Source of the DNA: Williamsia sterculiae
Lineage (GTDB): Bacteria; Actinomycetota; Actinomycetes; Mycobacteriales; Mycobacteriaceae
Direction: 5' to 3'
Length of the DNA stretch: 64,000 bases
NCBI RefSeq assembly: GCF_900156495.1
Contig: NZ_FTNT01000007.1
Span: 62,001 to 126,000, forward strand
The position numbers and the translations under genes are program-made. Of the stretch, positions 20,843 to 29,444 are shown one piece after another. The notes below the pieces were generated by a model. That model did not search any database. It saw nothing but the letters and a program-made list of their open reading frames with translations, and was not told where the DNA came from. Position 1 is the first letter of the stretch. The number at the start of each line of letters is the position of its first letter.

Positions 20843-21588
20843 CGGATCGGGGAGCGCTGCTCGTCCTGTCGGACTCACTGGCCTACTACGGGCCGGAAGG
20901 CGGTCTGCCCGCTGACGATCCGCGGATCTGGCCGAGCTTGGTCGCCGACGAGCTCGACCTCGACCTCGAACTGTTCGGACGTATCGGCTGGACCACCCGT
21001 GACGTCTGGTGGGCGTTGATCCAGGATCCGCGGATCTGGTCGGTGATACCCCGGGCGCGTCTGGTGGTGCTGGCGATCGCGGGGATGGACACGTTGCCGT
21101 CGCCGCTTCCGACGGCCCTGCGTGAGGATATCCGTTACATCCGTCCGGCGCGGTTACGACAGTGGGTCCGCGCGGCCTACGGACGCCTGCAGCCGCTGCT
21201 GTCACCGGTGGGGTGGCCGATCGCCCTGCCCGCGTCGGCAACGGTGGACCATCTGGAGAAGATCCGGTCGTCGTTGGCGGCGGTCCGTCCGGACCTGCCC
21301 GTGGTCATGGCGCTCCCACCGACCCATCGCAGCCCGTACTACGCGGGGGTGCACACCGCCCGTATCCCCACGACCACGGCCATCCGTCGGTGGGCGGACA
21401 CGCACCGGGTACCGACCGTCGACTTCTATCCCACCACCGCACACCATTTCGCCGAGGGTGACTGCAACCCGGACGGCATCCACTGGGGTTTCGACTGCCA
21501 CCGCGACATCGCGGGTGTCGTGGTCGGCGGTGTCCGCGACCTGGTCGGCAGTGGATCGGTTGACGACCCCGCCGGGGTGCGGCCGTGA
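20839..21588 (+). CDS. octT: SGNH-type diglucosylglycerate octanoyltransferase (OctT-like)
   Basis: A 249-residue SGNH/GDSL-fold acyltransferase. Block I is LLVLSDSLAYYG (Ser of the triad), RIGWTTRDVWW gives the block II Gly, and block V is CNPDGIHWGFDCH with the Asp-His pair. In mycobacteria the gene at this position transfers octanoate to diglucosylglycerate, an early intermediate of methylglucose lipopolysaccharide. The start is GTG 20839, overlapping gpgP; degV overlaps its end. The context of two MGLP genes in tandem supports the call. Confidence 0.82.
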   Translation: MTDRGALLVLSDSLAYYGPEGGLPADDPRIWPSLVADELDLDLELFGRIGWTTRDVWWALIQDPRIWSVIPRARLVVLAIAGMDTLPSPLPTALREDIRYIRPARLRQWVRAAYGRLQPLLSPVGWPIALPASATVDHLEKIRSSLAAVRPDLPVVMALPPTHRSPYYAGVHTARIPTTTAIRRWADTHRVPTVDFYPTTAHHFAEGDCNPDGIHWGFDCHRDIAGVVVGGVRDLVGSGSVDDPAGVRP

Positions 21589-22436
21589 GCATCGTCGTCG
21601 TCACCGACTCGTCGGCCCGCCTGCCCGCCGCGGTGTACGAGGCGTACGGCATCCGCCAGGTGCCGCTGCACGTCATCAACGGTGACCTGAACCTCCGCGA
21701 GGGCGTGGACGAGGTCCCCGCCGATCTGTTGACCGACCCGACCACCACCACGTCGGGACCGTCACCCGCAGAACTCGCCGAGGTGTACGGCGATGCCCTG
21801 GACGCCAGCGACGGTGACGGGGTGATCGCGGTGCACATGTCGCGCCGCCTCAGCGGCACCTGGGCCAGTGCCCGGATGGCCGCCGACGAACTCGGCGGCA
21901 AGGTGCGGGTGGTCGACTCCCGCTCGGTCGGCATGGCGGTCGGCTTCGCCGCGGTCGCCGCGGCCAAAGCCGCCGCAGAGGGTGCGGACCGGGATCGCGC
22001 ATACGAGGCCGCGATCCGGGCCTCGGCGACATCGGACTCCCTCATCTGTGTGCAGACTCTCGATCAGTTGCGTCGCAGCGGGCGGATCAGCGCCGCGACA
22101 CGGCTGTTCGGTACCGCACTGTCCATCAGACCTGTGCTCGCGGTGGTCGACGGCTCACTGGTGGTCCGCGACAAACAGCGCACCTTTGGCAAGGCGACCG
22201 CCAAGATGGTGAACGCCACGGTCGACGCGGTGGCCGCACGGCCGACCGTCGTCGGCGTCCTGCATTCGGGCGCACCGGATGCCGCAGACGCCGTCGCCGA
22301 CGAGCTCGGCCGACGATTGGGCAGTGTGACGTCGTTGCTGATCAACGACATCGGGCCGGTACTGACCAGTCATGTCGGCACCGGGGCGGTCGGTGTGGTC
22401 GTGTGCCCGCAGATGTCCGCTATCACCGGAGTCTGA
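21585..22436 (+). CDS. DegV family fatty acid-binding protein (FakB-like)
   Basis: A 283-residue protein with the DegV start IVVVTDSSARLP, the lipid-headgroup Ser/Thr-Ser region TTTSGPSPAEL and MSRRLSGTWASA. It also has VDSRSVGMAVG and the C-terminal DIGPVLTSHVGTGAVGVVV. DegV/FakB proteins shield a fatty acid and present it to the FakA kinase; a FakA-like gene lies at 10.6 kb. The start GTG 21585 overlaps octT, so acyl-chain handling genes are adjacent. A role in presenting medium-chain acyl groups to OctT would be speculation. Confidence 0.88.
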   Translation: MSIVVVTDSSARLPAAVYEAYGIRQVPLHVINGDLNLREGVDEVPADLLTDPTTTTSGPSPAELAEVYGDALDASDGDGVIAVHMSRRLSGTWASARMAADELGGKVRVVDSRSVGMAVGFAAVAAAKAAAEGADRDRAYEAAIRASATSDSLICVQTLDQLRRSGRISAATRLFGTALSIRPVLAVVDGSLVVRDKQRTFGKATAKMVNATVDAVAARPTVVGVLHSGAPDAADAVADELGRRLGSVTSLLINDIGPVLTSHVGTGAVGVVVCPQMSAITGV

Positions 22437-22452
22437 GCGCGCTCCGGCCGTG

Positions 22453-22524
22453 TTGTCCACAGTCGCGGATCCATCCACAGCGGTGCGCGAAACCGAGGGG
22501 AGCTCCGCGGACCGCGCATAGCTT
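22453..22524. promoter_or_regulatory. comEA promoter region with two DnaA-box-like sequences
   Basis: TTGTCCACA (22453-22461) and CCATCCACA (22471-22479) both fit the actinobacterial DnaA box YYRTCCACA, in the same orientation and 18 bp apart. TAGCTT (22519-22524) ends 6 nt before the comEA ATG, consistent with a leaderless start. The boxes would lie about -70 to -45 from that start, a place where DnaA could act as a regulator. Binding is not demonstrated. Confidence 0.45.
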
Positions 22525-22530
22525 CGGTCC

Positions 22531-23589
22531 ATGCGCAACAGGCAGAATCCGCGAGACGCCCGGAATGCGGGACCGACGCGCAGCGGGTTGGATCGACTCG
22601 GGCCGCCGGCGGATCGCGTGGGTGGCGGGGGTACGGCGGTACACGACGCCGACGATCGGGATGCCGGGGTCGACGTGGGCGAGGCGGATTCGCCGATCGG
22701 CGGCATGGCCACGGGCGACGAAGCCCGTACCGGGATCTCGCCGAGCTGGGTTGTTCCCACCATGCCCGCGTGGCTGGACGACCAGGACGGCCGCGATCGG
22801 TTCGACCCGCGACATGCCAGGGGACGCGAGGACGCCGACGACGATGACGAACCGGTTGGCCGGCGTACCCCGCCGACGGCTGTCGCATTGATCGTCATCG
22901 GCCTGATCGCCTGCGCGGTGGCCGGTTACACGATTCTGACCGGCGATGACGACGGCGCGATGACGCCCGTGGCCTTTCCCACGACAGCCGGTGCGACATC
23001 CGCGGTTGCGGGTTCGGCGGCTGCCCCGGTGTCCGCGATGCCGTCGAATGCTTCGACACCCGCACCGGCCGCGAAGTCGGTCGTCAGCGTGGTCGGTCTG
23101 GTGCGTCGGCCGGGTTTGGTGCGGTTGTCACCGCAGGCGCGGATCGCCGACGCGATCGACGCGGCGGGCGGTGCCAAACCGGGTGCGGACATGTTGGGAC
23201 TCAACCTCGCCCAACCAGTGCACGACGGTGATCAGATCCTGGTCGGCTACTCCGACCCGACAGCAGGCACCCTGCACAGTGCGGTGGTGTCCGGTGGACA
23301 GGGCGCGGGAGGTCAGCCGCCGGCCGGTGGTGTGGTGCCGACCAGTGGTTCGCCGACAAGTGGTCCGGCGGGTACGAGCTCGGCGGCGACCGGGGCGGGA
23401 AAGGTCAACGTGAACACCGCGACCGCCGAACAACTCGACACCCTGCCCGGAGTGGGCCCGGTCACCGCTGCCGCGATCATCGCCTGGCGGGATGCCCACG
23501 GTCGGTTCGGGTCGGTCGACCAACTCGGCGAGGTCGACGGTATCGGACCGTCGCGACTGGCGAAGCTGCGTGAACTGGTCTCGGTGTGA
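22531..23589 (+). CDS. comEA: ComEA-like DNA receptor: membrane anchor, SLBB domain, helix-hairpin-helix DNA-binding domain
   Basis: The 352-residue protein has a long acidic cytoplasmic N-terminus (about 110 residues) and one transmembrane segment (VALIVIGLIACAVAGYTIL). A Ser/Ala/Pro-rich linker, an SLBB domain (VSVVGLVRRPGLVRLS ... GDQILVG) and a second flexible linker follow. The C-terminal double helix-hairpin-helix has KVNVNTATAEQLDTLPGVG and VDGIGPSRLAKLREL. ComEA binds incoming DNA outside the membrane. The overlapping comEC gene supplies the channel. Natural competence is known in few Mycobacteriales, so the pair may serve another DNA-handling role. Confidence 0.9.
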   Translation: MRNRQNPRDARNAGPTRSGLDRLGPPADRVGGGGTAVHDADDRDAGVDVGEADSPIGGMATGDEARTGISPSWVVPTMPAWLDDQDGRDRFDPRHARGREDADDDDEPVGRRTPPTAVALIVIGLIACAVAGYTILTGDDDGAMTPVAFPTTAGATSAVAGSAAAPVSAMPSNASTPAPAAKSVVSVVGLVRRPGLVRLSPQARIADAIDAAGGAKPGADMLGLNLAQPVHDGDQILVGYSDPTAGTLHSAVVSGGQGAGGQPPAGGVVPTSGSPTSGPAGTSSAATGAGKVNVNTATAEQLDTLPGVGPVTAAAIIAWRDAHGRFGSVDQLGEVDGIGPSRLAKLRELVSV

Positions 23590-25244
23590 GATCCGGCCAC
23601 GACACGCGTCTGATCGCACCCGCGACGGGATGTTGGCTGGTGACGGTCGTCGGGGTGACGACCCCGGTCGCGGTGACGATGACGATCGCCGGGATCGCGG
23701 CCGTCGCGGCGACGTTCACCGTCGGGGTGTGTCGGCGCCGTCCGTTCCGGCAGCTACCGGTGGTGGTCGGGACGCTCGCCATCGTGTGCGGTTTCGGCCT
23801 GGCGGTGGCAGCCAGAGAACATCAGGTGCACACCCACCCCATCCGGGGTCTGCTGGGGCAGAAGGTCACGGTGGACATCGTGGTCGGTGACGACCCGCGT
23901 GTCTTGCGCGGCGCGGGCCCGCCCCGGGTGTGGGTGCCGGTGGACGTCGTGGCGATGACGCGGTCGACGGATGGTGTGCCGGCGGTACGTGGGGTGCGCA
24001 CGGTGGACTGTCTGTTGATGGCGCCCGCGGACACCTGGGGGTCGGTGGTTCCCGGACAACGGATCCGGGCTCTGACGTCGGTGCGCGCGCCGCTGCGCGA
24101 CGACCTCACCGCGGCAACACTCACGGTCACCTCGGCGCCCCGCGTCATTCGTGGCCCACCGCCTCATCAACGGGTCGCGCTGACCGTCCGGCAGCGGTTC
24201 GCGGAGGTGTCCACCCGGGCTTTGCCCGCACCGGAGTCCGGTCTGCTCCCGGGGTTGATCCTCGGTGATGTGTCCGGCCAGGGGCAGGAACTGCAGGATG
24301 CGTTCCGGGCGTGTGGTCTCAGTCACCTCGTGGCGGTCTCGGGGGCAAATTTCGCCATCACGGTCGGTGCGGTGTTGCTGTTGCTCCGCGCGACGGGTGC
24401 GCCGACCTGGGTGGTGGTGTCGGCGGCGCTGGTCGTCATCGTGGCCCTGGTGGTGCTGGTGCGACCGTCGCCGAGTGTGGTGCGGGCGGCGGTGATGGGT
24501 GTGGTCGGGGTGGTGGCGTTGCTGGTGCAACGCCGGGCTCAGGCGCTCCCAGCGCTCGGGACGGCGATCATCGTCCTGCTGCTGGTCTGGCCCGCACTCG
24601 CCGTCGAGCCGGGTTTCGGTTTGTCGGTGCTCGCCACCGCGGGGCTGATCCTGGTCTCACCCGTCGTCCGGGACAGGCTGCGCAACCGTGGGCTGCCCCG
24701 CACGCTCGCCGACGCCGTGGCGGTCGCGGCGACCGCCCAACTGGTGACCATCCCGATGGTGGTGATGATCTCCGGTCAGATCTCGCTGGTCGGCTTGCTG
24801 GCCAATCTGTTGGTCGGACCGGTGGTGCCCGTCGTCACGGTTATCGGAACCGTCGCGGTAGTGGTGGGAATGCTGAGTCCGCGGATCGCGGTCCTCGTCA
24901 GCGATTTCACCGGCCCGGAGTTGTGGTGGTTGGTGCAGATCGCGCGTCGGCTTTCCGCGTTGCCGGGCGCCTCGGTCACCGTCCCGGATGGGGTGTTCGG
25001 CGCGGTTGTCGCCACGCTGGTGATCGTACTGGCGGTCGCACTGGTCACCGTCGCACGATGGCGCGGGACTGTCGGCGCGGTCTGGCAGCATGTCTCGGGT
25101 GAGCTCCACCGACACCGCACCGGTTCAACTACTGCTCGGCGACGAGGATTTCCTGGTCGAGCGCGCGACGTCTTCGGTGGTGGCCGCCGTGCGCGAACGG
25201 GCGGGCGGCACCGAGATCCCGGTGACCCGGGTGCGCGCCGGTGA
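23586..25244 (+). CDS. comEC: ComEC/Rec2-family membrane channel protein without the metallo-beta-lactamase domain
   Basis: A polytopic membrane protein of up to 552 residues. N-terminal hydrophobic segments (residues 15-75) lead into an OB-like region. The competence domain starts at GLILGDVSGQGQELQDAFRA, with the signature GLSHLVAVSGANFAI. Eight or so further membrane spans run to about residue 495. The C-terminal metallo-beta-lactamase nuclease domain of full ComEC (HxHxDH) is absent, as in several actinobacterial versions. The frame stays open for 155 nt beyond the holA start, adding an Arg/Gly-rich tail with no family counterpart. It overlaps comEA by 4 nt. Confidence 0.85.
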   Translation: MRSGHDTRLIAPATGCWLVTVVGVTTPVAVTMTIAGIAAVAATFTVGVCRRRPFRQLPVVVGTLAIVCGFGLAVAAREHQVHTHPIRGLLGQKVTVDIVVGDDPRVLRGAGPPRVWVPVDVVAMTRSTDGVPAVRGVRTVDCLLMAPADTWGSVVPGQRIRALTSVRAPLRDDLTAATLTVTSAPRVIRGPPPHQRVALTVRQRFAEVSTRALPAPESGLLPGLILGDVSGQGQELQDAFRACGLSHLVAVSGANFAITVGAVLLLLRATGAPTWVVVSAALVVIVALVVLVRPSPSVVRAAVMGVVGVVALLVQRRAQALPALGTAIIVLLLVWPALAVEPGFGLSVLATAGLILVSPVVRDRLRNRGLPRTLADAVAVAATAQLVTIPMVVMISGQISLVGLLANLLVGPVVPVVTVIGTVAVVVGMLSPRIAVLVSDFTGPELWWLVQIARRLSALPGASVTVPDGVFGAVVATLVIVLAVALVTVARWRGTVGAVWQHVSGELHRHRTGSTTARRRGFPGRARDVFGGGRRARTGGRHRDPGDPGARR

Positions 25245-26073
25245 GGTGACCGAAGCGCAACTGATCGAATTGTTGAGCCCGTCGTTGTTCGCCGACGAGC
25301 GGATCGTCGTGGTCACCGACGCCGATGAGGCGGGCAAGGAACCGGCGGCACTGATCGCCGATGTCGCGGGGTCGATACCCGAGGGGATCACCCTGGTCGT
25401 CGCCCACTCGGGCGGTGGTCGCGCCAAATCGATGGTGGCCGCCCTGAAGAAGGTCGGTGCCGAGGTGCACGACTGCGCCTCCATCAGTAGATCATCCGAT
25501 CGGATCGCGTTCGTGCGCAACGAATTCCGATCCCACGGGGTCAGGGTGGGTCACGACGTGAGCGACCGGTTGATCGAGTCGATCGGCTCGGATCTGCGGG
25601 AGTTGGCGGCGGCTGCCGCCCAGTTGGTCTCCGACACCGCAGGCAAGGTCGACGTGGCGGCGGTGGACCGCTATTACAGTGGTCGACCGGAGGTGACCGG
25701 TTTCGAGATCGCCGACCTCGCGGTGGGTGGAGACCGGGCCGCGGCCCTGGAGAGTCTGGCGTGGGCGGCGCATCACGGAGTGGCCCATGTCCTGCTCGCA
25801 GACGCATTGGCCGAGGCGGTGCACGGTATCGCCCGAGCACGGGGCATCGGCCGCCTCGATCAGTACGCGGCCGCCTCGGAATTGGGCATGCCTCCGTGGC
25901 GGGCGAAGAAGGTGTTGGGTCAGGCCGCGGGTTGGAACCGCGAGTCGGTGGCCGCAGCGCTGCAGGTGGTGGCGACGCTCAACGGTGAGGTCAAGGGGCA
26001 GGCCGCCGACGCCGACTTCGCCCTGCAACGTGCGGTGGGCGCGGTTGCCGACCTGCGGCCCACCCGGCGCTGA
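25090..26073 (+). CDS. holA: DNA polymerase III delta subunit
   Basis: Part of the clamp loader that opens the beta clamp. The 327-residue protein starts with the conserved VQLLLGDEDFLVERA and has VVVTDADEAGK (a degenerate ATPase core). The HolA pattern continues as HDVSDRLIESIGSDLRELAA and GFEIADLAVGGD, with WRAKKVLGQAAGW near the end. The start is ATG 25090 or GTG 25099; no good Shine-Dalgarno is visible, and the start lies inside the comEC frame, so coupling to comEC translation is likely. A strong hairpin follows the stop. Confidence 0.92.
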   Translation: MSRVSSTDTAPVQLLLGDEDFLVERATSSVVAAVRERAGGTEIPVTRVRAGEVTEAQLIELLSPSLFADERIVVVTDADEAGKEPAALIADVAGSIPEGITLVVAHSGGGRAKSMVAALKKVGAEVHDCASISRSSDRIAFVRNEFRSHGVRVGHDVSDRLIESIGSDLRELAAAAAQLVSDTAGKVDVAAVDRYYSGRPEVTGFEIADLAVGGDRAAALESLAWAAHHGVAHVLLADALAEAVHGIARARGIGRLDQYAAASELGMPPWRAKKVLGQAAGWNRESVAAALQVVATLNGEVKGQAADADFALQRAVGAVADLRPTRR

Positions 26074-26097
26074 CCTGAGCGATCCACCCACAGACAA

Positions 26098-26137
26098 CGA
26101 CCACCCCGACGACCGCGTGGTGTCGTCGGGGTGGTCG
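26098..26137. terminator. Strong bidirectional intrinsic hairpin between holA and rpsT
   Basis: Two perfectly complementary 16-nt arms (26098-26113 and 26122-26137; left arm begins CGACCACCCC) enclose an 8-nt loop. It lies 24 nt after the holA stop and 60 nt from the rpsT stop, so it can end transcription from both sides. No U-tract follows on either strand, usual for actinobacteria. Confidence 0.85.
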
Positions 26138-26197
26138 ATACCTGTTGCTTCCCGGGCCCCCGGTCGGTCCTCAACGGACGATCCAGGGGCGGGTAGA

Positions 26198-26458
26198 TCA
26201 GAGCTTGTTCAGCGCGCTCGCCATGGCCGACTTGCGGTTGGCGGCCTGGTTGCGGTGGATGACACCCTTGCTGGCGGCCTTGTCGAGCTGGCGACTCGTG
26301 CTGACCAGCAGTTCACCGGCCTTGGTCTTCTCGCCGGCGTCGACCGCCTCGCGGAAGTGGCGGACGGCGGTCCGCAGCGACGACTTGACCGAGTGGTTGC
26401 GCCGACGCGCTTCCTCGTTGGTCCGGATCCGCTTCATCTGCGACTTGATGTTTGCCAC
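26198..26458 (-). CDS. rpsT: 30S ribosomal protein bS20
   Basis: An 86-residue primary 16S rRNA-binding protein. The start [20 protein letters not shown] and the C-terminal [20 protein letters not shown] are diagnostic. The ATG at 26458 is preceded on the minus strand by GAAGGAAG. A TACCGT on the minus strand (26615-26620) is a possible -10, giving a leader of about 150 nt, which would leave room for autogenous control by S20. The remaining space to the next gene (26697) shows nothing else that I recognise. Confidence 0.96.
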   Translation of the reverse strand: MANIKSQMKRIRTNEEARRRNHSVKSSLRTAVRHFREAVDAGEKTKAGELLVSTSRQLDKAASKGVIHRNQAANRKSAMASALNKL

Positions 26459-26696
26459 GCGTACATCTTCCTTCTCGTTCGGCCGGTGTGGCCGGGGTGA
26501 ATTCCTGTGTGCGGCGCCCGCCGCTACGTCTCAGCTGTTCGGTCGGTGCCTGCGGTCGATCCCGGGTCCCTCGTGTGGACCGGGTCGGTAGCGGTGCCGA
26601 CGTGCCAGCGGTCTACGGTACCAGCCGGAATGCGCCGCTCCCAAACCACGGCCGACTCTGACCGGACCCATGCCGATCCGCGTCCCATGTAGCACG

Positions 26697-28463
26697 ATGT
26701 CACCCATGACCCCAGGGACCTCAGCGGACACCAGAACTCCGAAGCGCTCCGCGGGCGGCGATCAGAAGTCGAAGAAGTCCCCCAGGGCGGCGTCCAAACC
26801 GGCCCGCAAACCGGACCGCGGTCCGTCCGCGACCGGTTCGGGCCGATCCGATGCCGCCACCGGCATCTTCTCCGAATACGGTGGCCGACCCGAGTCACCA
26901 GCCTTCGACGAGATGTTCACCCCCGAGGCGCACGTGCGGACCCCGTATCGCGGTTTGCAGAAGTCGTTGTCGGCGTCGGACCAGGCCGACCTCGAGACCC
27001 GCGTCGACGCATTGGGGCGCGCCTACCTCGATCAGGGCATCACGTTCTCGCTCTCGGGCAAGGAGCGGCCGTTCCCCCTCGATGTGGTGCCCCGGGTCAT
27101 CTCGGCATCCGAGTGGGGGAAGCTGGAGCGGGGAATCACCCAGCGGGTCCGTGCTCTGGAGATGTTCCTCGACGACATCTACGGCGAGCAGGAGATCCTG
27201 CGCGACGGGGTGGTGCCCAAGCGTCTGGTCACCTCCTGCGAGCACTTCCATCGACAGGCCGCGGGTATCAAGCCGCCCAACGGGGTGCGCATCCACGTCG
27301 CGGGCATCGACCTCATCCGCGACGAGAAGGGCGACTTCCGCGTCCTTGAGGACAACCTGCGCGCGCCGTCGGGGGTCTCCTACGTGATGGAGAACCGTCG
27401 CACCATGGCCCGGGTCTTCCCAGACCTGTTCGCCTCCCACCGGGTGCGGGCGGTGGCCGACTACTCCAGTCATCTGTTGCGGGCGCTGCGTGCCTCGGCC
27501 GCCTTCAACGAGGCCGACCCCAACGTGGTGGTCCTCACGCCCGGCGTCGCGAACTCGGCCTATTTCGAACACTCGCTGTTGGCCCGGCAGATGGGGGTGG
27601 AACTGGTCGAGGGTCGCGATCTGTTCTGTCGCGACAACGTCGTCTACATGCGCACCACCGAGGGAGAGCAACGCGTCGACGTCATCTACCGACGGATCGA
27701 CGACGATTTTCTCGATCCCATGCAGTTCCGCCCCGATTCGATGCTCGGGGTCGCGGGTCTGGTCAACGCGGCGCGGGCGGGCAACGTGGTCATCTCCAGC
27801 GCGGTCGGCAACGGGGTCGGAGACGACAAACTCGTCTACACCTACGTTCCCGAGATCATCGAGTACTACCTCGGCGAGAAGCCGTCGCTGGGCAACGTCG
27901 ACACCCTGCGGTGCTGGCTGCCGGACGAGTGCGAAGAGGTTCTCGACCGCATCGACGAGCTGGTGGTGAAACCGGTCGAGGGATCGGGTGGATACGGAAT
28001 CGTGTTCGGTCCCAACGCGACCCGTGACGAGCTCGATACCTTGGCCCGCAAGGTCCGACAGGACCCGCGCGGCTGGATCGCCCAACCGGTGGTGCAGTTG
28101 TCCACCGTCCCCACCAAGATCGGTGACAAGCTGGTCCCGAGGCATGTGGACCTGCGCCCGTTCGCCGTCAACGACGGCGAGTCGGTGTGGGTGCTCCCCG
28201 GAGGTCTGACCCGGGTGGCGCTGCCGGAAGGGTCGTTGGTGGTGAACTCGTCGCAGGGCGGCGGTTCCAAGGACACCTGGGTGCTCGCCTCGCGCACGTC
28301 GGCGGACGAACGTGAACTCTCCGGTGACGAGCTCGTCAGTCCGTCGGATGTTCCGCAGACCAATCAGATCGAGCACGGCCCGGAGCTGGCCGCGGCCCAG
28401 CAGCAACAACAGCAGCAGGGGCGCAACGGATTCCAGATGCAGACGCAGGGGGTGTCGCGGTAG
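26697..28463 (+). CDS. Circularly permuted ATP-grasp family protein (DUF404/DUF407)
   Basis: A protein of about 588 residues resembling M. tuberculosis Rv2411c. A basic, disordered N-terminus (about 55 residues) precedes the permuted ATP-grasp core with FPLDVVPRVI, GVRIHVAGIDLIRD, FRVLEDNLRAPSGVSYVMEN and the phosphate-binding PVEGSGGYGIVFGP. RHVDLRPFAVN and a C-terminal GGGSKDTWVL follow. The last 25 residues include seven Gln in a row. ATP-grasp enzymes form amide or thioester bonds with ATP. Together with the next two overlapping genes it makes a conserved trio thought to build or modify a peptide, but no product is known. Start ATG 26697 or 26706. Confidence 0.88.
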   Translation: MSPMTPGTSADTRTPKRSAGGDQKSKKSPRAASKPARKPDRGPSATGSGRSDAATGIFSEYGGRPESPAFDEMFTPEAHVRTPYRGLQKSLSASDQADLETRVDALGRAYLDQGITFSLSGKERPFPLDVVPRVISASEWGKLERGITQRVRALEMFLDDIYGEQEILRDGVVPKRLVTSCEHFHRQAAGIKPPNGVRIHVAGIDLIRDEKGDFRVLEDNLRAPSGVSYVMENRRTMARVFPDLFASHRVRAVADYSSHLLRALRASAAFNEADPNVVVLTPGVANSAYFEHSLLARQMGVELVEGRDLFCRDNVVYMRTTEGEQRVDVIYRRIDDDFLDPMQFRPDSMLGVAGLVNAARAGNVVISSAVGNGVGDDKLVYTYVPEIIEYYLGEKPSLGNVDTLRCWLPDECEEVLDRIDELVVKPVEGSGGYGIVFGPNATRDELDTLARKVRQDPRGWIAQPVVQLSTVPTKIGDKLVPRHVDLRPFAVNDGESVWVLPGGLTRVALPEGSLVVNSSQGGGSKDTWVLASRTSADERELSGDELVSPSDVPQTNQIEHGPELAAAQQQQQQQGRNGFQMQTQGVSR

Positions 28464-29444
28464 ATGTTGGCGCGTAACGCGGAATCGCTGTACTGGATAG
28501 GTCGCTACGTCGAGCGCGCCGACGACACGGCGCGCATCCTGGACGTGGCCGTGCACCAGCTCCTGGAGGACGCCACCGTCGACCCCGACCGGGCCTGCCG
28601 GCTGATCCTGCAGGTGCTCGGGATGCCGTGGCCGCCCGATGACGAGTCTCTCGACGTGTGGTCGCTGACCGAACGTGTCTGCTACGACCGCAGCGAGCTC
28701 GGTTCGATCGTCGACTGTGTCGCCAACGGGCGGGAGAACGCGCGCGGTGCGCGCGAGGTGACCTCCAGTGAGATGTGGGAGTGCCTGAACACCACCTACA
28801 ACGGCCTCTCGGACGCGGAACGCAAGGCCCGCAAGCTCGGCCCGCACGAGTTCCTCGACTACGTGAAGAACCGGTCGGCGATGTTCGCGGGACTGGCCGA
28901 TGCGACGCTCAGTCACGACGACGGCTACCGATTCCTGCTGTTGGGTCGATCGGTCGAACGCGTCGACATGACGGTCCGCATGCTGCTGTCCCGCGCCGGT
29001 GACCGCAGCGGTTCGCCCGCGTGGGTCAGCGTGTTGCGATCGGCGGGTGGGCACGACACCTATCTGCGTACCTACCGCGGGGCGCTGGACGCCAACCGGG
29101 TGGTGGAGTTCATGCTGCTCGACCGACTGTTCCCACGGTCGGTGTTCCACGCGATCACCCTGGCCGAGGAATGCCTGATGGAACTGGACAACCGGCCCAA
29201 CAGTCGGATCGGGGCCCGTGCCGAGGCGCAGCGGCTCCTGGGGAGGGCCCGTAGCGCATTGGAGTTCATGCGCCCGGGAATGCTGCTCGACGATCTGCAG
29301 GAACGACTGCTCGACCTGCAGGACACCTGCCGTGACGTCAACGAGGCGGTGACCGCGCAGTACTTCCACGTCGCGCCGTACGTGGCCTGGACAGATGCCC
29401 GGGCGAACGACGAGGAGCACTTCATCGAGGAGGCGGAACTGTGA
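28464..29444 (+). CDS. Alpha-E domain-containing protein
   Basis: A 326-residue all-helical protein of the DUF403/alpha-E family. The start MLARNAESLYWIGRYVERAD is diagnostic; LGRSVERVDMTVRMLLSRAG repeats the same helical motif near residue 162. The ATG directly follows the upstream TAG, and the next gene overlaps its stop by 4 nt. Members always accompany the permuted ATP-grasp protein, sometimes fused to it, so it probably acts as its partner. No catalytic residues are known for the family. Confidence 0.9.
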   Translation: MLARNAESLYWIGRYVERADDTARILDVAVHQLLEDATVDPDRACRLILQVLGMPWPPDDESLDVWSLTERVCYDRSELGSIVDCVANGRENARGAREVTSSEMWECLNTTYNGLSDAERKARKLGPHEFLDYVKNRSAMFAGLADATLSHDDGYRFLLLGRSVERVDMTVRMLLSRAGDRSGSPAWVSVLRSAGGHDTYLRTYRGALDANRVVEFMLLDRLFPRSVFHAITLAEECLMELDNRPNSRIGARAEAQRLLGRARSALEFMRPGMLLDDLQERLLDLQDTCRDVNEAVTAQYFHVAPYVAWTDARANDEEHFIEEAEL

